Source: Streptomyces ficellus
GTDB taxonomy: Bacteria; Actinomycetota; Actinomycetes; Streptomycetales; Streptomycetaceae
Direction of reading: 5' to 3'
NCBI RefSeq assembly: GCF_030406405.1
Contig: NZ_JAUEPL010000012.1
Location: forward strand, 60,402-124,401
Length of the DNA: 64,000 bases
Shown: positions 1-8,468 of the stretch, one piece after another
How the letters are laid out: every line of letters begins with the position of its first letter
Numbering within the stretch: the first letter of the stretch is position 1
Notes under the pieces: generated by a model
What the model saw: the letters and a program-made list of their open reading frames with translations, nothing else
Told to the model about the DNA's origin: nothing
Database searches by the model: none
Program-made: the position numbers and the translations under genes

Positions 1-780
1 CACGCGCGTGCGGTGCGCGCCCAGCCGCTGCGCCATGGCGTCGATCAGCGGTACGGGCCAGGTGTCGTCACGTACGCCGGAGATCACGTGCACGGGTAGC
101 GGCGGGCGGACGGCGGCGAGCTCATCGGTCCGGTCCGGTTCGACGGTCAGCCCGCGGCCGGTGGCCAGCAGCTGGGCCGGGTTGTGGAGCAGCCAGCGGC
201 GGCGCAGGTCCGCCCGGTTGCTGCCCGCCTCGTCGGCGTCCTCGGGCGGGTCGAGTGCGCGCATGGCCTCCCAGACCTGACCCATGCTCATCACCGCCAG
301 CGCGTCGCTCAGCAGCTTGATCTTCTCCTGCTGGGCCGGGGAGACCTGGGCGGGCCCGGACGACATCAACGTGAGCGTGGCGAAGGGCGACCGGTCCAGC
401 ATCACGGCGGCGCGGGCGATCTGGCCGCCCAGGGAATGCCCGAGGAGGTGGACCGGCCCGCTGTCGAGGGCCGCCGCCTGCGCCAGCACATCGCGCGCCA
501 ACTCCTCCTGCGCGTAGGCGCGTTGGTCGGCGGGGCCCTCGGTCTCGTACTGGCCGCGACCGTCGACGGCGACGGCTCGGTAGCCGGCGTCGGCGAGCGG
601 GCGCAGCATCGCGATGAAGTCCTCCTTGGACCCCGTGTACCCGGGCAGGAGGAGCGCCGTCGCCTTCGGTGGCGTGCCGTCGGCAGGTGCCGCGTCCAGC
701 ACGGCGAACTCGCCGCGCGAGGTCCGCAGGCGATGGGCGCGGGTACAGGGCGGAGGCGTGAAGGTGGGCGGCCTGCTCAT
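1..780 (-). CDS. Alpha/beta hydrolase, 3' end cut by window edge
   Basis: Reading leftward from an ATG at 780, the frame stays open for 260 codons to the first base of the window, so the C-terminus lies outside. The protein shows the alpha/beta hydrolase layout: an early oxyanion-loop segment (LLLPGYTGSKEDF), then the nucleophile elbow GHSLGG at about residue 115, followed by a cap-like region. The acid is probably in the segment HVISGVRDDTWP near the edge (Asp in RDD); the catalytic His should be beyond the window. Family membership is clear. Substrate is not: this fold covers esterases, lipases and peptidases. No signal peptide is seen, so it is probably cytoplasmic. It converges on nothing visible here; the DEAD-box helicase upstream is transcribed in the same direction but is separated from it by a strong hairpin. 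Confidence 0.85.
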   Translation of the reverse strand, partial: MSRPPTFTPPPCTRAHRLRTSRGEFAVLDAAPADGTPPKATALLLPGYTGSKEDFIAMLRPLADAGYRAVAVDGRGQYETEGPADQRAYAQEELARDVLAQAAALDSGPVHLLGHSLGGQIARAAVMLDRSPFATLTLMSSGPAQVSPAQQEKIKLLSDALAVMSMGQVWEAMRALDPPEDADEAGSNRADLRRRWLLHNPAQLLATGRGLTVEPDRTDELAAVRPPLPVHVISGVRDDTWPVPLIDAMAQRLGAHRTRV

Positions 781-854
781 GCCACGAGGCTAACGGTGCC
801 GGACCGTTCGGGCCGTGTGGGGGCGCGCCCGGTGGGCCGGGTGTGGATACGGGG

Positions 855-885
855 ACGGCCCCGCTCCGGGAAGGAGCGGGGCCGT
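855..885. terminator. Intrinsic-type hairpin downstream of the DEAD-box helicase
   Basis: A perfect 13-bp inverted repeat (855-867 with 873-885, loop GGGAA) lies 20 nt beyond the stop codon of the leftward helicase gene and before the leftward hydrolase gene. There is no U-tract, which is common for Streptomyces terminators. Confidence 0.75.
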
Positions 886-904
886 CGGTGGCGTGCCGGG
901 CGGG

Positions 905-2896
905 TCAGCTCGCGGGCTGGGCCGCCGCGGTCTTGCGGGTCCGGCGCCGGGGCCTGGCTTCCGTGGCCTCGGCGGCCTCGGCGGCTTCCGGGGCGGCGGT
1001 GGCGACCTTGCGGGTGCGGCGCGGCTTGACCTCGGCCTCGGGGGCCGGGGCGGAGGCCTCGGTCACCGGCTCGGCCGCCTTGCGCGTACGGCGACGGGGC
1101 TTCGTCGCCTCCGGCTCGGCCGCTTCCGTGGTCTCCGGCGCGGACGCCGCCGCCTTCTTGCGCGTACGGCGCGGCTTGGCTTCGGCCGCCTCGGCGGTGT
1201 CCACGGCGTCCACGGCCGGCTCTGCTGCCTTGCGGGTACGGCGGCGGGGCTTCACGGGCTCCTCCGCAACCGCAACCGCGACCGCTTCCGTCACCGGCTC
1301 GGCCACCGGCTCGGCGACCGGCGCGGCCGCCACCGGCGTGGCCTCCGGCGCAGCGCCCGCGCGGGTGCGGCGACGGCGGCGCAGGGTACGGGGCGCACCG
1401 GACTCGGCGGCCTCGTCGGCGGCGGGCGCCTCGGCGGGCGCCTTGGCGGGCGTCTCGGCGGCGGGCGCCGGGGCGTCGGTCAGCGGGGTGCCGCCCCGCG
1501 TACGGCGGCGCTGGCGCGGGGCGCGCGTACGCGCCGGGCGCTCCTCCTCCGTACGCTCCGTACGCTCAGGACGCGCCGAGCGCGACGTACGGGAGGAACG
1601 GCCGCGGCCGCCCGTCTCGCCCAGGTCTTCCAGCTCCTCCGCGTCCAGGCCCTGGCGGGTCCGCTCGGCGCGCGGCAGCACACCCTTCGTACCGGCCGGG
1701 ATGTCCAGCTCCTCGAAGAGGTGCGGGGACGTGGAGTACGTCTCGACCGGGTCGTTGAAGTTCAGCTCCAGCGCCTTGTTGATCAGCTGCCAGCGCGGGA
1801 TGTCGTCCCAGTCGACCAGCGTCACGGCGATGCCCTTGTTGCCGGCGCGGCCGGTGCGGCCCACCCGGTGGAGGTAGGTCTTCTCGTCCTCCGGCGTCTG
1901 GTAGTTGATCACGTGCGTGACGCCCTCGACGTCGATGCCACGGGCGGCGACGTCGGTGCAGACGAGCACGTCCACCTTGCCGTTGCGGAAGGCCCGCAGG
2001 GCCTGCTCGCGGGCGCCCTGGCCGAGGTCGCCGTGGACCGCGCCCGAGGCGAAACCGCGCCGCTCCAGCTGCTCGGCGATGTCGGCCGCCGTGCGCTTCG
2101 TACGGCAGAAGATCATCGCGAGCCCGCGGCCGTTGGCCTGGAGGATGCGCGAGACCATCTCGGGCTTGTCCATGGAGTGCGCGCGGTACACGTACTGCGC
2201 GATGTTCGCGACCGTCCTGCCCTCGTCGTCCGGCGCCGTGGCGCTGATGTGCGTGGGCTGCGACATGTAGCGGCGGGCCAGGCCGATGACCGCGCCCGGC
2301 ATGGTCGCCGAGAACAGCATGGTCTGGCGCTTCGCCGGAAGCATGTTGATGATCTTCTCGACGTCGGGCAGGAAGCCCAGGTCGAGCATCTCGTCGGCCT
2401 CGTCCAGGACGAGGGCCTTGACGTGCGAGAGGTCCAGCTTGCGCTGGCCGGCCAGGTCGAGCAGGCGGCCCGGGGTGCCGACGATGACGTCGACGCCCTT
2501 CTTCAGGGCCTCGACCTGCGGCTCGTACGCACGGCCGCCGTAGATCGCGAGGACGCGGACGTTACGGACCTTGCCGGCGGTGAGCAGGTCGTTGGTGACC
2601 TGGGTGCACAGCTCGCGCGTCGGGACGACCACCAGCGCCTGCGGGGCGTCGGTCAGCTGCTCGGGCTTTGCCCGGCCCGCCTCGACGTCCGCCGGGACGG
2701 TGACCCGCTCCAGCAGCGGCAGGCCGAAACCGAGGGTCTTGCCGGTGCCGGTCTTGGCCTGGCCGATGACGTCGGTGCCGGAGAGCGCGACCGGAAGGGT
2801 CATCTCCTGGATGGGGAAGGGGGACATGATGCCGACGGCTTCGAGGGCCTCGGCGGTCTCGGGAAGGATCCCGAGCTCTCGGAAAGTCGTAGTCAG
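905..2896 (-). CDS. DEAD-box ATP-dependent RNA helicase (RhlE/CshA-like) with basic C-terminal tail
   Basis: ATP-dependent RNA remodelling enzyme. In order it shows the Q motif (PFPIQ), Walker A (AKTGTGKT), PTREL, DEAD box (VLDEADEML), SAT (LFSATMP) and the C-terminal RecA lobe with HRVGRTGRAG. The last about 250 residues are a low-complexity Ala/Glu/Pro tail with at least five RRxRTRK-type basic blocks, typical of actinobacterial RNA helicases and probably RNA-binding. The first ATG in frame (2827) would delete the aromatic residue and leading helix of the Q motif. The frame continues upstream for 23 codons reading TTTFRELGILPETAEALEAV, with no ATG, GTG or TTG. I therefore place the start at CTG 2896, preceded 7 nt upstream by AGAGG. 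Cold-shock or ribosome-assembly roles are usual for the family. Confidence 0.9.
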   Translation of the reverse strand: MTTTFRELGILPETAEALEAVGIMSPFPIQEMTLPVALSGTDVIGQAKTGTGKTLGFGLPLLERVTVPADVEAGRAKPEQLTDAPQALVVVPTRELCTQVTNDLLTAGKVRNVRVLAIYGGRAYEPQVEALKKGVDVIVGTPGRLLDLAGQRKLDLSHVKALVLDEADEMLDLGFLPDVEKIINMLPAKRQTMLFSATMPGAVIGLARRYMSQPTHISATAPDDEGRTVANIAQYVYRAHSMDKPEMVSRILQANGRGLAMIFCRTKRTAADIAEQLERRGFASGAVHGDLGQGAREQALRAFRNGKVDVLVCTDVAARGIDVEGVTHVINYQTPEDEKTYLHRVGRTGRAGNKGIAVTLVDWDDIPRWQLINKALELNFNDPVETYSTSPHLFEELDIPAGTKGVLPRAERTRQGLDAEELEDLGETGGRGRSSRTSRSARPERTERTEEERPARTRAPRQRRRTRGGTPLTDAPAPAAETPAKAPAEAPAADEAAESGAPRTLRRRRRTRAGAAPEATPVAAAPVAEPVAEPVTEAVAVAVAEEPVKPRRRTRKAAEPAVDAVDTAEAAEAKPRRTRKKAAASAPETTEAAEPEATKPRRRTRKAAEPVTEASAPAPEAEVKPRRTRKVATAAPEAAEAAEATEARPRRRTRKTAAAQPAS

Positions 2897-3227
2897 GGTG
2901 CTGCCTCTTCTGTGAGACGCGGCATGAGGCGAACGCTGGGGGTCTTACCGTGCCGGTCACGTCCGGCCGCGGACCGCGCGGTCGGGTGGCGCGGGACCAC
3001 TGCCGTCGCTCGAGCGTCATACCGCTGAGGGGCCCCTCATGTGCGGCGAACGCGCACGGAGGGCTGTCGGGTCGGAGCCGATCGGGCCACCGACCGGGCA
3101 TCCTCATTCATGAGATGGCCCGCCGAGTACGTACCGAACGTGACTGAATACTCAGCAGGCGCAATACCACTGTACCCCGGAATCGCGCAGGCGTGTTGGG
3201 TCAATTGATAAGGAGGGGGAGGTCACA
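2897..3227. promoter_or_regulatory. Divergent intergenic region between the RNA helicase and the ferritin-like gene
   Basis: About 330 nt without a convincing gene. It must hold the promoter and leader of the leftward helicase and the promoter of the rightward ferritin-like gene. The right end carries a strong Shine-Dalgarno run (AAGGAGGGGGAGG) that ends 5 nt before GTG 3228. I could not recognise confident -35/-10 pairs. A long leader would fit a cold-responsive RNA helicase, but I see no diagnostic motif. Confidence 0.4.
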
Positions 3228-4025
3228 GTGACTGACCAGGGCCTTCCCGGGTGCGGCGGGCGGGCTATTGTGCGCTTCATGGAGACGCCTGACAACGCCG
3301 CTGCTTCCGCCACCGCCGCCGAGGAACCGACCGGGATCGCCGCCCTGGGCTGGGCCGAGGCCTCCGCCGAGCCCCAGTACCGCGCGGCGGTCGTGGACCT
3401 GCTCGGCGCGCTCGCGTACGGAGAGCTGGCGGCCTTCGAGCGGCTCGCCGAGGACGCGAAGCTGGCGCCGACGCTCGCCGACAAGGCGGAGCTGGCGAAG
3501 ATGGCGTCGGCCGAGTTCCACCACTTCGAGCGGCTCCGGGACCGGCTGACGGCGATCGACGCGGAGCCGACGGCGGCCATGGAGCCCTTCGCGAAGGCGC
3601 TGGACGACTTCCACCGCCAGACGGCGCCGTCCGACTGGCTGGAGGGCCTCGTCAAGGCGTACGTGGGCGACTCGATCGCCAGCGACTTCTACCGCGAGGT
3701 CGCCGTCCGGCTGGACTCCGACACCCGCGCGCTGGTCCTCGCGGTGCTGGACGACACCGGCCACGGCAACTTCGCCGTCGAGAAGGTGCGCGCCGCGATC
3801 GAGGCCGACCCGCGCGTGGGCGGCCGTCTCGCGCTGTGGGCCCGGCGGCTGATGGGCGAGGCCCTGTCCCAGGCCCAGCGGGTGGTGGCGGAGCGGGACG
3901 CGCTGTCGACGATGCTCGTGGGCGGCGTCGCGGACGGGTTCGACCTGGCGGCGGTGGGCGAGATGTTCTCCCGTATCACCAAGGCCCACACCAAGCGCAT
4001 GGCCGCGCTGGGCCTGGCCGCCTGA
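3228..4025 (+). CDS. Ferritin-like fold protein (MiaE-like)
   Basis: About 250 residues, predominantly helical, of the ferritin-like type seen across Streptomyces. The segment GELAAFERLAEDA followed by SAEFHHFERLRDRL resembles the carboxylate/His metal-ligand helices (E...ExxH) of di-iron four-helix bundles. A second pair appears to be supplied later around SDFYREVA and DDTGHGNFAVEKV. The closest named relatives are tRNA-(ms2io6A) hydroxylase MiaE-like proteins, but the tRNA substrate is not demonstrated, so I give only the fold. Start choice: GTG 3228 has an excellent GGAGG 5 nt upstream. ATG 3279 (METPDN...) is an alternative that would remove 17 unremarkable residues but has no Shine-Dalgarno sequence. 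Confidence 0.8.
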   Translation: MTDQGLPGCGGRAIVRFMETPDNAAASATAAEEPTGIAALGWAEASAEPQYRAAVVDLLGALAYGELAAFERLAEDAKLAPTLADKAELAKMASAEFHHFERLRDRLTAIDAEPTAAMEPFAKALDDFHRQTAPSDWLEGLVKAYVGDSIASDFYREVAVRLDSDTRALVLAVLDDTGHGNFAVEKVRAAIEADPRVGGRLALWARRLMGEALSQAQRVVAERDALSTMLVGGVADGFDLAAVGEMFSRITKAHTKRMAALGLAA

Positions 4026-4106
4026 CGCCGGCGGGGCACTCGCCCCACCCGTGCCTGACGCCGGCGGGGCGCGCTGGGCCCCGTCCGTGTCTGACGCCGG
4101 CGGGGC
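4021..4106. repeat. Three copies of a 16-nt direct repeat CTGACGCCGGCGGGGC
   Basis: Exact copies lie at 4022-4037, 4055-4070 and 4091-4106. The first copy contains the TGA stop of the ferritin-like gene. Copies two and three are followed by related CGCTGGGCCCCG text. The core CGCCGGCG is self-complementary, so each unit can form a small hairpin. The cluster may serve as the 3' end of the upstream transcript. Confidence 0.7.
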
Positions 4107-4148
4107 GCTGGGCCCCGCCCGTCGCCCCTCAAGGAGCGGTCGGCCCGC

Positions 4149-4418
4149 TCACGTCGCCGCCGGGCGGCGCAAGCGGCGCCGGGCCGGGCGCAGCAGCAGC
4201 GACAGTACGACGGCCGCGACCGCGACCGCGCCGATCAGGGTCGCCGCCCCGTACCCCGGGCCGAGCGCCGCGTGCGTGAGCAGGGCGCCGAAGAGCGCGC
4301 CCAGCGCGCCGGCGGCGAGGACCACGCGGCGCGACGGGAGCCGGTCGGCCAGTCGGTGGGCCGCCGCCCAGGACAGCGCGAGTCCGAGCACGACGGAGCC
4401 GAGAGCTTCCCAGAACAC
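4149..4418 (-). CDS. Small membrane protein, 89 aa, unknown function
   Basis: The sequence is almost entirely hydrophobic, with about three membrane segments: one near residues 4-18 (EALGSVVLGLALSWA), one near 31-50 (VVLAAGALGALFGALLTHAA) and one near 58-76 (AATLIGAVAVAAVVLSLLL). A short Arg-rich C-terminus (RPARRRLRRP) should sit in the cytoplasm. Codon use matches coding sequence. I do not recognise a family with a known role. It is transcribed leftward after DUF3107 but separated from it by a hairpin, so it probably has its own promoter or relies on read-through. Confidence 0.6.
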   Translation of the reverse strand: MFWEALGSVVLGLALSWAAAHRLADRLPSRRVVLAAGALGALFGALLTHAALGPGYGAATLIGAVAVAAVVLSLLLRPARRRLRRPAAT

Positions 4419-4521
4419 TACGGATCACCTCGCGGACGGCGGGCCGGGCAAAACGGTCACAGCCCGTACTACCCGATGCGCGCGAAACGCAATCATCCTC
4501 GTGGCGCGGTGGGGTACGCCA

Positions 4522-4553
4522 AAGGCCCGGCGGGAGCACCCCCGCCGGGCCTT
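4522..4553. terminator. Hairpin downstream of the DUF3107 gene
   Basis: A perfect 13-bp inverted repeat (4522-4534 with 4541-4553, 6-nt loop AGCACC) begins 22 nt past the DUF3107 stop codon. The outer AA/TT pairs give a short U run on either strand. Confidence 0.75.
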
Positions 4554-4574
4554 CGCGTCGTACTGCCGTACCGC

Positions 4575-4802
4575 TCAGAGCGCGCCGAAGCCCACCCGGG
4601 GCTTCGCCGGCTCGCCGATCTCCACGTAGGCGATCCGCTCGGACGGCACCAGCACCTTGCGGCCCTTGTCGTCCGTCAGACTGAGCAGCTGCGTCTTGCC
4701 GGCCAGCGCATCGGCCACCGCGCGCTCCACCTCCTGGGCGGACTGCCCGCTCTCCAGCGCGATCTCCCGGGGCGCGTGCTGCACGCCGATCTTGACCTCC
4801 AC
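4575..4802 (-). CDS. DUF3107 domain protein, 75 aa
   Basis: A complete copy of the small actinobacterial DUF3107 family, beginning VEVKIGVQHAPREI and ending KPRVGFGAL. No enzymatic motif is present; the pattern is a compact beta-alpha-beta unit with LVPSERIAYVEIG near the end. GTG 4802 is the better start because GGAGGGA lies 7 nt upstream, whereas the longer frame to 4862 adds 20 residues without family similarity. The gene sits next to a TetR regulator, a neighbourhood often kept in actinomycetes. The function is not known to me. Confidence 0.85.
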   Translation of the reverse strand: MEVKIGVQHAPREIALESGQSAQEVERAVADALAGKTQLLSLTDDKGRKVLVPSERIAYVEIGEPAKPRVGFGAL

Positions 4803-4918
4803 GGCTATGTCCCTCCGAACGGTCAGCGTTGCGCGGTCAGCCGCGCCGTACGCAGCACACATTAGCCCGGAGAGGGGACACGGCAGGTCTCAGCCGTGAA
4901 CGCCAGGAGCGAACATCA

Positions 4919-5560
4919 TCAGTGCGTTTCGGAGCCGTGCAGCGGGAAGCCGGCGATGCCCCGCCACGCCAGGGACGTCAGCAGCTGGACCGCCCGCTCG
5001 CGCGGAATGGCGGACTCGCTGGACAGCCAGTACCGCGCGACGACCTGGGAGACACCGCCCAGACCCACGGCCAGCAGCATGGACTCGTCCTTCGACAGTC
5101 CCGTGTCCTCCGCGATGACCTCCGAGATCGCCTCCGCGCACTGCAGCGAGACGCGTTCGACGCGCTCGCGCACCGCCGGCTCGTTGGTCAGGTCCGACTC
5201 GAACACGAGGCGGAAGGCGCCGCCCTCGTCCTCCACGTACGCGAAGTAGGCGTCCATCGTGGCCGCCACGCGCAGCTTGTTCTCGGTGGTCGAGGCGAGC
5301 GCGGTGCGCACGGCCTGGAGCAGCGACTCGCAGTGCTGGTCCAGCAGCGCCAGGTACAGCTCCAGCTTTCCGGGGAAGTGCTGGTACAGCACGGGCTTGC
5401 TGACGCCCGCGCGCTCCGCGATGTCGTCCATCGCGGCCGCGTGGTACCCCTGTGCGACAAACACTTCCTGGGCGGCGCCCAGGAGCTGGTTGCGTCGGGC
5501 TCGGCGCGGCAGGCGCGTGCCCCGCGGGCGCGCCGCCTCTGTCTGCTCGATGGCTGTCAC
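4919..5560 (-). CDS. TetR/AcrR-family transcriptional regulator
   Basis: A DNA-binding repressor-type protein of 213 residues. The N-terminal TetR helix-turn-helix is clear: RRNQLLGAAQEVFVAQGYHA, then AMDDIAERAGVSKPVLYQHF. A C-terminal helical ligand domain follows (residues about 90-205). Start GTG 5560 has GGAGG 4 nt upstream; an in-frame ATG at 5608 lies in what looks like the promoter. The gene is monocistronic or leads toward DUF3107. No ligand can be predicted; the target could be its own promoter or the neighbouring genes. Confidence 0.85.
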   Translation of the reverse strand: MTAIEQTEAARPRGTRLPRRARRNQLLGAAQEVFVAQGYHAAAMDDIAERAGVSKPVLYQHFPGKLELYLALLDQHCESLLQAVRTALASTTENKLRVAATMDAYFAYVEDEGGAFRLVFESDLTNEPAVRERVERVSLQCAEAISEVIAEDTGLSKDESMLLAVGLGGVSQVVARYWLSSESAIPRERAVQLLTSLAWRGIAGFPLHGSETH

Positions 5561-5705
5561 GCCGCCTCCCAAAATCGATCCATAGGCGCTGTGCGCCGCG
5601 CCCGCCATCGTACTTTTGGGTAACCCGGGTGTGCGCGGTGCGAGGGCAGAATTTCACGTACCGGACGCGTGGGGTAGCCGGTGATTCAACGTTAAAGCGA
5701 CCAAA

Positions 5706-5948
5706 TCAGCGGTAGTCGTCCTCGTCCAGCGTGACGACCCGGGTCTGTTCGATGGCGTCCGCCTCGTTCGCCACTGCCGGATCGATGCGGGTCAGCGGGT
5801 CGTCCTCGCTCGGCTGGAGCTCCGCGTGCTGTTCGGCGGCGTCGGCCTCGGGGGTCTCCTCGTCCAGCACGGCGGTGGCTTCCTCCTCGTTGTCGGCGGT
5901 GTCGTCGAAGTCCTCGAAGGTCTCCGGGTCGGTCGGGTCGACGGTCAT
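5706..5948 (-). CDS. Very acidic small protein, 80 aa, unknown function
   Basis: The protein starts MTVDPTDPETFEDFDDTADN and is about one third Asp/Glu, ending VVTLDEDDYR. It is probably intrinsically disordered. ATG 5948 is preceded by GAAAGGGAG at good spacing; an in-frame ATG at 5972 has none. It is divergent from the alpha/beta hydrolase gene that starts at 6100. Similar acidic peptides occur at this place in other Streptomyces chromosomes as I remember them, but I know no function. Confidence 0.65.
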   Translation of the reverse strand: MTVDPTDPETFEDFDDTADNEEEATAVLDEETPEADAAEQHAELQPSEDDPLTRIDPAVANEADAIEQTRVVTLDEDDYR

Positions 5949-6099
5949 GGGCTCCCTTTCACGTGGGTTCACATGGACGGGCGGGGGCCTGGGCGTACTG
6001 CCCTCACGTATGAGCCTAGGAGGTACCCCCTTCTGGCGCTATGCGATCTGTGACGCCGAACACATGATTGCCCGCGTGATCGTCTCGTAACATTGCCGC

Positions 6100-7062
6100 A
6101 TGTCTTCGACCGAGCTGCCGGGAGCCGTCGCCGCCACCGCGGCGGGCCTGCGGGTGAGTGCCGTGCGGGTCGCGGAGGGGGAGCGGCTGCGCTCCGTGAC
6201 GCTGCCCGGACTGACCCTGAAGGTGCGGTTCAGGCCGTCGGACCGCACCGGCCGGCCGCCCGCGCTGTATGTGCACGGGCTCGGCGGCTCGTCGCAGAAC
6301 TGGTCGGACCTGATGCCGCTGCTGGAAGACGTCGTGGACGGCGAGGCGGTGGACCTGCCCGGCTTCGGGGACTCCCCGCCGCCCGACGACGGCAATTACT
6401 CCCTCACCGCGCACGCCCGGGCCGTCATCCGGCTGCTGGACGCCGGTGCGCGCGGCCCCGTGCACCTGATCGGCAACTCGCTGGGCGGCGCGGTCTCCAC
6501 CCGCGTCGCCGCCGCCCGCCCCGATCTCGTACGCACGCTGACGCTGGTCTCGCCCGCGCTGCCGGAGCTGCGCGCCCAGCGCGGCGCCTGGCCCACCGCG
6601 CTGCTCGCGCTGCCCGGCGTCGCCTCCTTCTTCACCCGGATGACCAGGGACTGGACGGCGGAGCAGCGGGTGCGGGGCGTGCTGTCGCTCTGTTACGGGG
6701 ACCCCGGACGGGTCACCGACGAGGCGTTCCGCCACGCCGTCCAGGAGATGGAACGGCGCCTGGCGCTGCCGTACTTCTGGGACGCCATGGCCCGTTCGGC
6801 ACGTGGCATTGTTGACGCGTACACGCTGGGTGGGCAGCACGGTCTGTGGCGGCAGGCGGAGCGGGTGCTCGCGCCGACGCTGCTGGTGTACGGAGGGCGT
6901 GACCGGCTCGTCTCGTTCCGGATGGCGCGCAGGGCGGCGGCCGCCTTCCGCGACTCGCGGCTGCTGACGCTTCCGGAGGCGGGGCATGTCGCGATGATGG
7001 AGTACCCGCAGGCGGTCGCCCAGGCCGTACGGGAACTGATCGACGACTACGACGGGAGCTGA
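6100..7062 (+). CDS. Alpha/beta hydrolase, 320 aa
   Basis: The oxyanion segment YVHGLGGSSQNW (about residues 78-89), the loop DLPGFGDSPPP, the nucleophile elbow GNSLGG (Ser near residue 127), the acid-bearing strand LVYGGRDRLVSF and the catalytic His in LPEAGHVAMMEYP all appear in the right order and spacing, so a functional serine hydrolase is expected. A cytoplasmic location is likely because no signal peptide is seen. It lies 8 nt upstream of the DUF3152 gene, so the two are probably co-transcribed. Substrate unknown; relatives include esterases and C-C hydrolases. Confidence 0.9.
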   Translation: MSSTELPGAVAATAAGLRVSAVRVAEGERLRSVTLPGLTLKVRFRPSDRTGRPPALYVHGLGGSSQNWSDLMPLLEDVVDGEAVDLPGFGDSPPPDDGNYSLTAHARAVIRLLDAGARGPVHLIGNSLGGAVSTRVAAARPDLVRTLTLVSPALPELRAQRGAWPTALLALPGVASFFTRMTRDWTAEQRVRGVLSLCYGDPGRVTDEAFRHAVQEMERRLALPYFWDAMARSARGIVDAYTLGGQHGLWRQAERVLAPTLLVYGGRDRLVSFRMARRAAAAFRDSRLLTLPEAGHVAMMEYPQAVAQAVRELIDDYDGS

Positions 7063-7070
7063 TCCGGGGC

Positions 7071-8351
7071 GTGGGACGACATAGCCGTAAAGGCCCCGCA
7101 CCTCAGGGCTCCGAACAGAGCACGGGAACGGTACGGGAGGGGGCACCCCCCGGCATCGGGCGCCGGCGCAAGTCCTCCACGGCTCCCGAACCCGACCACC
7201 GGAGCGGCATCCCGCCGCACCCCGGCGCGCAGCAGGTGCGCGGCGGCCATCCGGAACAGCACGAGCCGGGCGGCGGCTGGGGCGAGCCCGGCCGGTACGG
7301 CGAGGGGCGCGGCGCCCCGCACCCGGCGCCCCCCGCCGCGGCGCGGGCCGGCCACCCCGCGACCGGGGTGGGCGCCGGAGCGCGGATCCCCGGACCCCGG
7401 CGCGAGTTCGTCGAGGCCTTCGACGCCGCCGCGCCCGAGGCGGCCCCCGGCGAGCGGCCGCCGACCGCCGGTGACCCGCCCGAAGAGCTCGGCGAGCCCG
7501 TCAAGGAGGGCAAGGACGGCCGCGGCGGCAAGGGCCTGACCTTCGCCGGCATCGCGGCCGCCGCCGTCACCACCGTCCTCGCCGTCGTCGTCGCCGGACA
7601 GGTCACCGGCGCGGGGCCGGGCGCGTCCGCCTCCCGGTCGCCGGGCCAGGCCGCCGAGCGGCCGGTCGCCGACGGCTCCTCCGACGCGCGTTCGCACCGC
7701 TCCGACGAGCGCGCCGTCCCGCCGCCGCCCGCGCGCCGGGCCGCCCCGGTGACGTACCGCCAGTTGATGGCCAAGCGGTTCCCGCTGGACCCCAAGCTGA
7801 AGGGATCCGGCCAGTTCCAGGCCGTACCGGGATTCGACAAGGCGCCCGGCACCGGCCGCAAGGTCCGCTACCGCGTCGACGTCGAGAAGGGCCTCGGGCT
7901 GGACCCCCAGCTGTTCGCCCGGGCGGTCCAGGAGACGCTGAACGACGACCGCAGCTGGGCGCACGGCGGTGCCATGACCTTCGAGCGGATCTCCACCGGG
8001 CAGCCGGAGTTCGTCATCACCCTGGCCAGCCCGGGCACCACCGGCGTCTGGTGCGCCAAGTCCGGGCTGGACACGACGGTCGACAACGTCTCCTGCGACT
8101 CCGCCGCCACCGAGCGCGTGATGATCAACGCGTACCGGTGGGCGCAGGGCTCGCAGACGTACGGCGTCAAGGCGATGCACACCTACCGGCAGATGCTGAT
8201 CAACCACGAGGTCGGGCACCGGCTCGGGCACAACCACGTGACCTGCCGCACGCCGGGCGCGCTCGCGCCGGTGATGCAGCAGCAGACCAAGTCGCTGGAG
8301 ATAGACGGCATCAAGTGCCGCCCGAACCCCTGGGTCTTCCCCGGCGGCTGA
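7071..8351 (+). CDS. DUF3152 protein with a metzincin zinc-protease motif
   Basis: A secreted or membrane-anchored protein of 426 residues. Residues 1-150 are Gly/Pro/Arg-rich and disordered; a single membrane segment (LTFAGIAAAAVTTVLAVVVAG) follows at about 159-179, then a spacer, then the DUF3152 domain (about 265-426). That domain contains HEVGHRLGHNH, an exact HExxHxxGxxH metzincin zinc site, with a downstream APVMQQ that could be the Met-turn. Four Cys in the domain could form two disulphides, consistent with an extracellular location. The family is annotated as unknown; protease activity is my inference. GTG 7071 follows the hydrolase stop by 8 nt. Confidence 0.85.
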   Translation: MGRHSRKGPAPQGSEQSTGTVREGAPPGIGRRRKSSTAPEPDHRSGIPPHPGAQQVRGGHPEQHEPGGGWGEPGRYGEGRGAPHPAPPAAARAGHPATGVGAGARIPGPRREFVEAFDAAAPEAAPGERPPTAGDPPEELGEPVKEGKDGRGGKGLTFAGIAAAAVTTVLAVVVAGQVTGAGPGASASRSPGQAAERPVADGSSDARSHRSDERAVPPPPARRAAPVTYRQLMAKRFPLDPKLKGSGQFQAVPGFDKAPGTGRKVRYRVDVEKGLGLDPQLFARAVQETLNDDRSWAHGGAMTFERISTGQPEFVITLASPGTTGVWCAKSGLDTTVDNVSCDSAATERVMINAYRWAQGSQTYGVKAMHTYRQMLINHEVGHRLGHNHVTCRTPGALAPVMQQQTKSLEIDGIKCRPNPWVFPGG

Positions 8352-8468
8352 TTTCCCCTTCCCCGTTGCCTTCCCGCCGTTTTCCCCGCTGCCCGGATTC
8401 CAGGAAATTCGCCCGTAGCGCGAAGAAACGCAACGGGTGCGGGAAAGTTACGTGCATTCACCCCTTCC

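Noticed and set aside
815..3028. Long plus-strand frame (737 codons) across the DEAD-box helicase gene
   Set aside because: It is antisense to a fully recognisable helicase and encodes Gly/Arg/Leu-rich sequence without domains; high GC keeps opposite frames open.
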